This document shows positions 1-6,183 of a DNA stretch of 10,239 nt, in pieces. Positions within the stretch are counted from its first letter, which is position 1. Each line of letters starts with the position of its first letter. Made by a program: the position numbers and the translations under genes. The DNA lies in contig CAYZBM010000069.1 in NCBI GenBank assembly GCA_964476705.1, positions 1-10,239 of the forward strand, written 5' to 3'. This stretch comes from CAYZBM01 sp964476705. Lineage in GTDB: Bacteria; Pseudomonadota; Alphaproteobacteria; Rickettsiales; UBA6187. The notes under the pieces are model-generated. The model ran no database searches, was not told the DNA's origin, and worked only from the letters and a program-made list of their open reading frames with translations.

Positions 1-172
1 TTTCAGGATCTAAAATCGGACTTAAAAATTTTACATCAGTAATTATTTTTTTACCCGCTTTAAAAACTAAAACATCATTTAGAAAATGAATTAAAATATC
101 TTTATTTTTTTCGCAGCCAAAAGTTTTTTTAAACGCTGCATCGTTTTTGGGATTAAGAAATCGTGATAACAT
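1..172 (-). CDS. Rpn-family PD-(D/E)XK nuclease / putative transposase, N-terminal part (cut by window edge)
   Basis: This gene is too short to stand out as an ORF because it runs off the left edge; 57 codons are visible from the ATG at 172-170. The product begins MLSRFLNPKNDAAFKKTFG and continues with ENKDILIHFLNDVL-like sequence (here EKNKDILIHFLNDVL, residues 21-35). The pattern NPKND-AFKK-FG followed by NKDIL--FLN is the N-terminal signature of the Rpn/YhgA-like family (recombination-promoting nuclease, PDDEXK transposase family). The catalytic PD-(D/E)XK residues lie beyond the visible part, so activity cannot be judged. An AAGG Shine-Dalgarno-like sequence sits 4 nt before the ATG (minus-strand AAGGTATATG), which supports this start. 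Members are often present in many copies in Rickettsiales-type genomes, which is known of the family and not seen here. It points the same way as mfd but is separated from it by 191 bp. Family assignment is fairly sure; function is unproven. Confidence 0.8.
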   Translation of the reverse strand, partial: MLSRFLNPKNDAAFKKTFGCEKNKDILIHFLNDVLVFKAGKKIITDVKFLSPILDPE

Positions 173-363
173 ATACCTTAAATACATAAAATGTGACTAT
201 ATTTTGATGTTGTTCATATTTAAGTTAAAGATGGTGCAGAGACCAGAATAAGATTTAAAAATTCAAAGTTTCATTATATTGCAGTTTTTTGCATTATACA
301 ATAATATCACAATCATAAAAAGAGGTTTATTGTCTTATCTTAAATACAAATATTATATGATCT
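173..363. other. Spacer between mfd and the Rpn-type gene
   Basis: This 191-bp A+T-rich spacer lies between the mfd stop codon and the Rpn gene start. I see no convincing gene, tRNA or intrinsic terminator. Short TGCA direct/inverted motifs around 281-294 are too small to call. No GC-rich hairpin with a T-run follows mfd on the minus strand, so where the sdhE-mfd transcript ends is not visible. A TATAGT hexamer lies upstream of the Rpn gene on the minus strand (about 196-201), but no good -35 partner accompanies it. Confidence 0.6.
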
Positions 364-3300
364 TTATTTCATCTTTAACAAAATAGAAATCGCATTACGC
401 AACAGACTAAAACTTTTATCTTTATTTTCATTTAATAAAATTAGTTTTTGATCGCCGCGTAATTTACTAGTTGTGGGGTTTTTATGAACATATTCAATTA
501 TATTTTCTGGATTTTTAAATTTATTTTGATAAAAACTAATTACAAAACCTTTAGGACCGCTATCAATTTTTTCAATTCCCGCTTCAAAGGCCAGTAACTT
601 TAATTTCATAATTTCTATAAGATTTATAACTTCCTCGGGTAATTTACCAAAACGATCTATAAGTTCTATGCTGATTTCTTCTAACTCCCTTTCAGTTTTT
701 TGCGCAGCTATACGGCGATATAATCCTAAACGTAGTTCAATATCTGGAACAAAATTATCGGGAATTAATACTGGTATATTTAAATTTATGTGTGGAGTGA
801 AATCTTTTTCTTCTATATCATCTTTGTCGAGTTTAGCGCTGTTGATCGCTTCTTCTAACATTTCTTGATATAATTCAATTCCTACTTCTTTAACATGACC
901 ACTTTGTTCGTCACCTAGTAAATTACCAAAACCTCTTATATCCATATCATGACTTGATAATGTAAATCCTGCACCTAAAGTATCTAAGCTTTGCATAACA
1001 TCTAACCGTTTTAAAGCCAGTTTAGATAATTGTTTCCTTGCGTCTGTTGTAAAATACGCATAGGCTCTAACTTTAGATCTGCCAACTCGACCACGCATTT
1101 GATATAATTGCGCTAAACCAAATAACTCAGCTTTATGAATTATTATAGTATTGGCAGTTGCTAAATCTAAACCTGAGCCAATTATGTTGGTTGCAATTAA
1201 TACATCATATTTGCCATCATAAAATTTATTCATGGTATCATCTAATATGGAAGGGGCCACCTGCCCATGGGCGGTAATTAAATTTACCTCCGGCACAATA
1301 TGACTTAAATGTTCGCGCATTTTTTCTAAATCTTTAATTTTAGGTAAGACTACAAAACATTTACCACCACGATAATATTCCCGCAAAATAGCATTTCGGA
1401 TTATGACATCATCAAAAGGCATTATGTAGCTACGTATAGCTAGCCTATCAACTGGCGGAGTGGTTATTAAACTCAGCTCTTTAATGCCAGCTAAAGACAT
1501 TTGTAATGTTCTTGGTATTGGCGTTGCCGATAAAGTTAAAATATGAATATTTTTTTGTAATTCTTTTAATTGTTCTTTTTGCGTAACTCCAAATAATTGT
1601 TCTTCATCAATTATAAGTAGCCCAAGATTCTTAAATTTAAGGGATTTGGCAAGTAAAGCATGAGTACCAATTATAATATCAACTGAGCCATCTTCAATTC
1701 CTTTTTTAGCAAGTTTAGCATCTTTACTTTCGGTAAATCTAGAAAGACCTGCAATATTAAAAGGAAAATTTGCAAAACGTTCTTTAAAAGTTTTTAAATG
1801 TTGTCTAGCAAGTAAGGTAGTTGGAGCTATAACAGCAACTTGTAGCGGTTTTTGATTGCTAGCTACAATAAAGGCCGCACGCAAAGCAACTTCTGTTTTG
1901 CCAAAGCCCACATCACCACAGATTAAGCGATCCATTACTTGGCCTGAGGCTAAATCTTCTTTAACATCATTTATCGCTTTTAATTGATCTTCTGTTTCTA
2001 CATAAGGAAAGCCCGCACAAAATTCTTCGTAACTTTTATCGTTATTTTCAATAATTGTAGCTTTAGTTAATTTTCTAGCAGCGGCAATTTTAAGTAAAGC
2101 AAAAGCAATATCTTTTATCCGCTTTTTCATTTTGGCTTTACGATCTTGCCAACCTAAGCTACCTAATTTATCTAATTTTACTTCTTCACTTTCCGAGCTG
2201 TAACGTTTGATGGCATCGATATTTTCAACGGGTAAATAAAATTTATCATTATTTTGATATATTATTCTAAGGCAATCATGTTTTTGCCCTAAAATAACTA
2301 AAGTTTCTAAAGCTTCAAATTTACCAATTCCATGTTCTTTATGAACGACATATTCACCTTCATTTAAATGAGTAGCCTCAAGGAAAAAACGATCACTTTG
2401 TTTACTTCTAGCTTTTTTACTACCTATTTTTTCACCGAATAAATCTTGTTCGCTAATAAGTAATATATTTTGGCCAATAAACCCACTTTCAATTTCCAAA
2501 ATAACTAGGCCAATAGTTTTACCGCTAACTATTTTTCTGGTATCCCAATCTTCAACATAAACTGTATTAAAATTATGTTCCTTTAATATATTGTCTAGCC
2601 TGTCTCTCGAACCATTACTTAAACAAGCGATGATAGTTTTTAGGCCTAAATTATTCTCATGTTTACGAATTTGCTCTTTTTTAGTTTCGATATAATCTTT
2701 TAAATATTCAAAAACATTAACCTGATTAGTTTTAGCTGTAGTTAAAATGTTTGAGGTTGCGCTATATTTAAGCAAAACATTATGTTCTGATGGCTCAATG
2801 GCAAAAGGAGAAAGTGTAAAATTTGGATATTTAGCAATCTCTTGAATATAACTTTTCTCAGTTAAATATAATAATTCTGGCTCAACCGGATTATAACTAT
2901 GCGAATCTTTGCTAATCGGGTTTTTACGGGCTAAATAATAATCTTGTATTGTTGCGATTCTTTCATCTTTGGCTTGAACAGTTAAGTAATCAAAGCAGAT
3001 TAGAGCATTTGGTAAATAAGCAAAAAGGCTTTTTAATTCTGGATAAAAAAACGGTAAGTAGTTTTCCATACCCGCATAATGTCTTCCTTCTGATATTGCT
3101 TCATATAAAGGATCATCACGATTTATGACTGTAAAATTTTCTCGGTAAAGTTCGCGAAAATTAGCTATAGTTTCGGGATTTAAAATTACTTCTGAAGTGG
3201 GGATTAGTGATAATTCTTCTACTTGCTTATTACTTATTTGGGTAAGGGGATCAAATATTCTAATAGATTCAATTTCTTCAGCAAAAAAATCTATTCTATA

Positions 3301-3858
3301 GCCTAGATTTTGGCCAGATGGAATAATATCAATTATCGATCCTCTGACAGCAAATTCGCCAGGTTCAGTTGCTGTAGGATTTCGCAAATAACCACTTTTG
3401 CATAAATTTGAAAGTAATTTTTCGCGATCAACTTTATTTCCTTTGCGTAAATATATTGAATGTTCATTTAATATATCCAATGGTGGAATTTTTTGTAAAA
3501 TTGAATTTACAGAAGTTATAATAACTATTTTAGTTTTTAAAGGTAACTCATTTAAACGACTAATTTGACATAAAGCTTTTACACGTTTAGTTGCGGTATA
3601 TATTGATGGTGATATCCGATCATAAGGTAGCGAATCCCAAGCTGGTAAATTAATTATATGGGTATTGGGTTCAAAAAAATTTATTTGATTTTGTAATTGC
3701 TCTTGTCTTTTATCATCTCTGGTTATAATTAGTAAAGGAACAGTTATATGTTCTAGTAACTTACTTATTTCATAAGCATCAGCACCATAAGGCAAAGAAG
3801 ATATTGTAGTTGAAGAACCAATATTTTTATTAATTAATTGTAAATGTGAAGATAACAT
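364..3858 (-). CDS. mfd: Transcription-repair coupling factor Mfd
   Basis: Mfd is an ATP-driven translocase that pushes RNA polymerase off DNA lesions and recruits UvrA for nucleotide excision repair. The 1164 residues match the usual full length. The UvrB-homology module occupies about residues 1-350 (LPAWDSLPYDR near 71-81, PGEFAVRGSIIDI near 166-178). The RNA-polymerase-interacting CarD-like domain begins at about 500 (EGEYVVHKEHGIGKFEALE, then YLPVENID). The translocase module has Walker A GDVGFGKT (648-655), the GTHALL motif (731-736), DEEQ Walker B (751-754), SATPIPRT (778-785) and QLYQMRGRVGRS (917-928). The TRCF C-terminal domain starts around 1020, after DMDIRGFGNLLGDEQSG. Two motif positions are odd: DEEQLFG where DEE(H/Q)RFG is usual, and NIIGSGLDL where motif V normally reads TIIE-G-DI. 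It follows sdhE by 23 nt and probably shares its transcript. No Shine-Dalgarno sequence precedes the ATG. Confidence 0.98.
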   Translation of the reverse strand: MLSSHLQLINKNIGSSTTISSLPYGADAYEISKLLEHITVPLLIITRDDKRQEQLQNQINFFEPNTHIINLPAWDSLPYDRISPSIYTATKRVKALCQISRLNELPLKTKIVIITSVNSILQKIPPLDILNEHSIYLRKGNKVDREKLLSNLCKSGYLRNPTATEPGEFAVRGSIIDIIPSGQNLGYRIDFFAEEIESIRIFDPLTQISNKQVEELSLIPTSEVILNPETIANFRELYRENFTVINRDDPLYEAISEGRHYAGMENYLPFFYPELKSLFAYLPNALICFDYLTVQAKDERIATIQDYYLARKNPISKDSHSYNPVEPELLYLTEKSYIQEIAKYPNFTLSPFAIEPSEHNVLLKYSATSNILTTAKTNQVNVFEYLKDYIETKKEQIRKHENNLGLKTIIACLSNGSRDRLDNILKEHNFNTVYVEDWDTRKIVSGKTIGLVILEIESGFIGQNILLISEQDLFGEKIGSKKARSKQSDRFFLEATHLNEGEYVVHKEHGIGKFEALETLVILGQKHDCLRIIYQNNDKFYLPVENIDAIKRYSSESEEVKLDKLGSLGWQDRKAKMKKRIKDIAFALLKIAAARKLTKATIIENNDKSYEEFCAGFPYVETEDQLKAINDVKEDLASGQVMDRLICGDVGFGKTEVALRAAFIVASNQKPLQVAVIAPTTLLARQHLKTFKERFANFPFNIAGLSRFTESKDAKLAKKGIEDGSVDIIIGTHALLAKSLKFKNLGLLIIDEEQLFGVTQKEQLKELQKNIHILTLSATPIPRTLQMSLAGIKELSLITTPPVDRLAIRSYIMPFDDVIIRNAILREYYRGGKCFVVLPKIKDLEKMREHLSHIVPEVNLITAHGQVAPSILDDTMNKFYDGKYDVLIATNIIGSGLDLATANTIIIHKAELFGLAQLYQMRGRVGRSKVRAYAYFTTDARKQLSKLALKRLDVMQSLDTLGAGFTLSSHDMDIRGFGNLLGDEQSGHVKEVGIELYQEMLEEAINSAKLDKDDIEEKDFTPHINLNIPVLIPDNFVPDIELRLGLYRRIAAQKTERELEEISIELIDRFGKLPEEVINLIEIMKLKLLAFEAGIEKIDSGPKGFVISFYQNKFKNPENIIEYVHKNPTTSKLRGDQKLILLNENKDKSFSLLRNAISILLKMK

Positions 3859-3881
3859 ATTTTTATAATTGTTTAATTTTT

Positions 3882-4127
3882 TTATAATAGTGCTTTTAAT
3901 TTAAGTATTAAAGGATTACTATATTTTTTAGGTGTTTCTTTATTATCTGTAAGATAAGCGTAGATATCCCAATCATCTTCAGAAATAAATTCTTCGTATA
4001 AATTTAGTTCTTCTTGGCTCAGTTCATTTATACAGGGCGCAAATTTTGCTAAAATATAATCGACTTCTTTACAACCACGATGAAGACTTTGGTAGATTAA
4101 ACGTTTTTTCTTGATTTCTAGATCCAT
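3882..4127 (-). CDS. sdhE: Succinate dehydrogenase flavinylation factor SdhE (DUF339 family)
   Basis: This small cytoplasmic protein (81 residues, normal family size) helps attach FAD covalently to the flavoprotein subunit of succinate dehydrogenase. The hallmark RGxxE motif is present as RGCKE at residues 17-21, followed by D23, within the helix-rich start KKKRLIYQSLHRGCKEVD. The acidic middle (ELSQEELNLYEEFISEDD, about 35-52) and the DWDIYAYL segment (52-59) are also typical of the fold. The start is the ATG at 4127-4125, with only a weak AGAA-type ribosome site upstream. The gene is the first of a probable sdhE-mfd operon; this adjacency is common in alphaproteobacteria. It diverges from dnaA across a 405-bp spacer. 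The assignment rests on motif and context, both strong. Confidence 0.93.
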   Translation of the reverse strand: MDLEIKKKRLIYQSLHRGCKEVDYILAKFAPCINELSQEELNLYEEFISEDDWDIYAYLTDNKETPKKYSNPLILKLKALL

Positions 4128-4199
4128 AATAATTTCTAATTTTTCTAAATTTAATTTTATCTGTTATAATATTATTTATATTAAGTTTAATTGTTTAAT

Positions 4200-4217
4200 T
4201 ATATACATATGTATATA
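4200..4217. repeat. 18-bp perfect palindrome, possible operator
   Basis: TATATACATATGTATATA reads the same on both strands. It lies just downstream of the candidate sdhE promoter, about where the early transcribed leader would be, so it could be a dimeric regulator site. All but the central CATATG and flanking G/C pair are A or T, so chance cannot be excluded in such A+T-rich DNA. No regulator can be named. Confidence 0.45.
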
Positions 4218-4239
4218 TATTCCGGCAGTGATATTTAGA

Positions 4240-4269
4240 ACTATATTGTAAAATTACGATATGTTGCAA
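4240..4269 (-). promoter_or_regulatory. Candidate sigma-70-type promoter for sdhE-mfd
   Basis: On the minus strand, TTGCAA (4269-4264, 4 of 6 to TTGACA) and TATAGT (4245-4240, 5 of 6 to TATAAT) are separated by 18 bp. Transcription would start near 4233 and give a leader of roughly 105 nt before sdhE. It is the best -35/-10 pair I found in this orientation, but A+T-rich DNA gives many partial matches. Confidence 0.35.
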
Positions 4270-4300
4270 GTAGAAGGCATATCCTTATTTGTAGAGCTGT

Positions 4301-4334
4301 CAATATTTTTATTTGAAAAAAATAAAAAATATTG
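4301..4334. repeat. A/T-rich inverted repeat in the sdhE-dnaA spacer
   Basis: The left arm CAATATTTTTATTT (4301-4314) pairs with AAATAAAAAATATTG (4320-4334) with one bulged base, leaving a 5-nt loop. The stem is almost entirely A-T and has no T-tract suited to an intrinsic terminator. It may form a cruciform or mark an easily unwound stretch; no function is proven. Confidence 0.55.
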
Positions 4335-4359
4335 GTTTACTCGTCCAGATCTTTTAGGC

Positions 4360-4375
4360 TAGTTTCAGGAAACTA
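4360..4375. repeat. 16-bp near-perfect inverted repeat
   Basis: TAGTTTCAGGAAACTA has 7-bp complementary arms (TAGTTTC / GAAACTA) around a central AG. The 2-nt centre is too small for a stable RNA loop, so a protein-binding site is more plausible than a terminator. It lies about 160 bp upstream of the dnaA start. Confidence 0.4.
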
Positions 4376-4439
4376 TTTTAAGGAGCGTATTTAAAAAAAC
4401 AACCTGCTTATTTTTAGTAAAACTAAAGGTATAACTTAT

Positions 4440-4455
4440 TTAAACTTATTTTAAC
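4440..4455 (+). promoter_or_regulatory. CtrA-type binding site upstream of dnaA (putative)
   Basis: TTAAACTTATTTTAAC is an exact match to the alphaproteobacterial CtrA consensus TTAA-N7-TTAAC. It ends 77 bp before the dnaA start codon, where a cell-cycle regulator could control dnaA. In A+T-rich DNA such half-sites are frequent: many TTAA tetramers occur here, but this is the only pair in the spacer with the correct 7-bp gap. Presence of a ctrA gene cannot be tested from this window. Confidence 0.4.
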
Positions 4456-4523
4456 ACTTTTATTACCTGTTGAGCATTACACGATGTTGATGGGAGACTA
4501 TCTTTTTCACTGGTGTAAAATTT

Positions 4524-4527
4524 GGAG
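4524..4527 (+). promoter_or_regulatory. Ribosome binding site deciding the dnaA start
   Basis: GGAG sits 5 nt before the ATG at 4533 and 11 nt before the second ATG (codon 3), so the first ATG is preferred. Confidence 0.7.
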
Positions 4528-4532
4528 CGAAA

Positions 4533-6035
4533 ATGCAAATGGCCTTGTTACATGAAGAAAATTTAACAATTTCCCAGGTTTGGGAGAGGGTTTGTATGCG
4601 TCTTAAGAAGGAATATGGGCGTGCTACATATACTAGTTGGATTAAACATTTGCTTGTTGAAGAAGTAAATAATAATGAAGTAATTTTATCGGTTCCAACT
4701 AGATTTATTCGGGAGTGGATAGTAAGAAATTATGCCGATAATATCGAACAATTTTGGCGGCAAGAAGATGGTAAAATTTTGCGGATGACTATAATTGTTA
4801 GAGAACGTAGTGTTGAAGAGAAAAATGAAGCTGCCACAGTTAACGATTTTGAGCTTAAAGATTATGAAAATGGTAATGGTAATAATAACGATTCAAATAA
4901 TTCGGCTAATTTTAACCAAATACAAAATAAAATTTTAGCCTCAGGCGTTGATGTAACCGGACAAAATATAAATGTCTTAAAAATTGCTGAAAATGATCAA
5001 GATTTTGGATCACCGCTTGATCGCAGATTTACTTTTGATCGTTTTGTAGTGGGAAGCTCTAATAATTTAGCTTTTGCAGTAGCCAAAAATATTGCTGAAT
5101 CACGAGAAATTCTTGCAGGTAAAAACCCTCTATATCTTTATGGTAAAGTGGGCTTAGGTAAAACTCATTTAATGCATGCTATTGCCTTACATATCAGATC
5201 TAATCAGCCAGATAGAAAAGTTGCTTATCTGTCTGCCGAAAAATTTATGTATCAATTTGTAACTGCTCTTAAAAGCAAAGAAATTATGGCTTTTAAAGAT
5301 AAATTCAGAGCAATAGATGTTTTAATGATTGATGATATTCAATTTATTTGTGGTAAAGAAAGTACACAAGAAGAATTTTTCCATACTTTAAATTCTTTAA
5401 TGGATCAAAATAAACAATTAGTAATAGCGAGCGATCGTTCTCCATCAGAACTTGAAGGTATGCAAGAAAGAATAAGAACTCGTTTAGGCTGGGGATTGGT
5501 TGTTGATGTTAATACTGCAGATTTCGAATTACGTTTAGGAATCTTAAAGTCAAAAGTTGAACAGATGGTTGATGTTGAAGTTCCCAATGAAGTTTTAGAA
5601 TTTTTAGCGGGAAGAATTAGTTCAAGTATTAGAGAATTAGAAGGCGCCTTAAATAAAGTTGTTGCCCATGCAACTTTAATGACCAAGGAAATTAATTTGA
5701 GCACCACTAAAGAAATCTTAGCTGATTTATTACGGGCCAATGAAAAAATTCTAACCGTGAGCGATATTCAAAAAGCTGTAGTTAATCATTTTGCAATTAA
5801 AATTGCGGATATGACTTCAGCAAGTAGAGCGCGAAATGTTGCAAGACCTAGGCAAATAGCTATGTATTTATCTAAGAAATTAACTACCAGAAGTCTTTCG
5901 GAAATTGGTAGGAAATTTGGCGGTAAAGATCATACCACAGTTATTCATGCCATTAAAAAAATTGAAGAATTATATAATGATGATGATGAAGTTAGAGATG
6001 AGATACTAAAAGTTGAAAGAATTCTACAATCTTAA
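4533..6035 (+). CDS. dnaA: Chromosomal replication initiator DnaA
   Basis: DnaA binds origin DNA, oligomerises with ATP and opens the duplex for replication. The 500 residues show all four domains. Domain I is about 8-92 (VWERVCMRLKKEYG, TSWIKHL). An Asn/Asp-rich flexible linker spans about 95-155. The AAA+ core has Walker A GKVGLGKT (204-211), Walker B VLMIDDIQF (263-271), sensor 1 LVIASDRSP (296-304), the WGL arginine-finger segment IRTRLGWGL (314-322) and sensor 2 SIRELEGALN (365-374). Domain IV carries ARPRQIAMYLSKKLT (437-451) and the DnaA signature GGKDHTTVIHAIKKIEEL (463-480), which contacts DnaA boxes. Small departures are GKVG in the P-loop and TRLGWGL in place of the usual SRF-WGL; neither removes a catalytic residue. 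It diverges from sdhE and is followed by dnaN 148 bp downstream. Confidence 0.99.
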   Translation: MQMALLHEENLTISQVWERVCMRLKKEYGRATYTSWIKHLLVEEVNNNEVILSVPTRFIREWIVRNYADNIEQFWRQEDGKILRMTIIVRERSVEEKNEAATVNDFELKDYENGNGNNNDSNNSANFNQIQNKILASGVDVTGQNINVLKIAENDQDFGSPLDRRFTFDRFVVGSSNNLAFAVAKNIAESREILAGKNPLYLYGKVGLGKTHLMHAIALHIRSNQPDRKVAYLSAEKFMYQFVTALKSKEIMAFKDKFRAIDVLMIDDIQFICGKESTQEEFFHTLNSLMDQNKQLVIASDRSPSELEGMQERIRTRLGWGLVVDVNTADFELRLGILKSKVEQMVDVEVPNEVLEFLAGRISSSIRELEGALNKVVAHATLMTKEINLSTTKEILADLLRANEKILTVSDIQKAVVNHFAIKIADMTSASRARNVARPRQIAMYLSKKLTTRSLSEIGRKFGGKDHTTVIHAIKKIEELYNDDDEVRDEILKVERILQS

Positions 6036-6091
6036 ATTTTTTGATCTTATTTATTGCTAAGTAATAAAACTGTAGTGTAATATTATAATAG

Positions 6092-6113
6092 TAGATCAGC
6101 GATATGCTATCTA
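6092..6113 (+). repeat. Stem-loop downstream of dnaA
   Basis: TAGATCAGC (6092-6100) pairs with GCTATCTA (6106-6113) across a GATAT loop, giving 8 bp with one bulged C. No T-run follows, so it is not a classical terminator by itself. Confidence 0.45.
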
Positions 6114-6123
6114 TTCTGTTAGA

Positions 6124-6142
6124 TCCCGGACTAAATCTGGGA
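6124..6142 (+). terminator. Possible weak terminator or palindromic element between dnaA and dnaN
   Basis: TCCCGGA (6124-6130) pairs with TCTGGGA (6136-6142) around the loop CTAAA: 7 bp with one G-T wobble and much more GC than the surroundings. The following CATTTGTATTTTGTTT is T-rich but broken by other bases, so termination may be partial. The shape also resembles short dispersed palindromes found in some alphaproteobacterial genomes; only one copy is in this window. Confidence 0.45.
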
Positions 6143-6183
6143 CATTTGTATTTTGTTTATTAATTTTAATTAGTAGTATTTTT

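Larger units (their letters stand above)
4128..4532. other. Divergent sdhE / dnaA control region (405 bp)
   Basis: This spacer must carry the start signals for both the leftward sdhE-mfd unit and the rightward dnaA gene. It holds a candidate minus-strand promoter (4240-4269), an 18-bp perfect palindrome (4200-4217), an A/T-rich hairpin (4301-4334), a 16-bp inverted repeat (4360-4375) and a TTAA-N7-TTAAC box (4440-4455). I searched by eye for TTATCCACA-type DnaA boxes on both strands and found none with fewer than three mismatches. A 33-codon ORF (4261-4362) exists but has no ribosome site. No tRNA or other RNA gene is evident. Confidence 0.75.
6036..6183. other. dnaA-dnaN spacer with two stem-loops
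   Basis: This 148-bp spacer holds two adjacent hairpins (6092-6113 and 6124-6142) and then an A+T-rich stretch up to the dnaN ATG. No clear Shine-Dalgarno sequence precedes dnaN, and no good -35/-10 pair is visible between the second hairpin and dnaN. Whether dnaA and dnaN share a transcript therefore cannot be settled from the sequence. Confidence 0.6.

Noticed and set aside
668..868. 66-codon plus-strand ORF inside mfd
   Set aside because: It is Ser-rich antisense of the mfd C-terminal coding region and has no independent support.
4261..4362. 33-codon ORF in the sdhE-dnaA spacer (MLQVEGISLFVELSIFLFE...)
   Set aside because: No Shine-Dalgarno sequence, no recognisable family, and its second half is made from the A/T inverted repeat. 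A leader peptide for dnaA is possible but unsupported.
4128..4532. Replication origin (oriC) next to dnaA
   Set aside because: No TTATCCACA-like DnaA boxes with fewer than three mismatches were found on either strand; adjacency to dnaA and A+T richness alone are not enough. Whole-genome GC skew would decide.
5405..5740. 111-codon minus-strand ORF inside dnaA
   Set aside because: It lies wholly opposite the AAA+ core of dnaA and has no family features; it is a shadow of the real gene.
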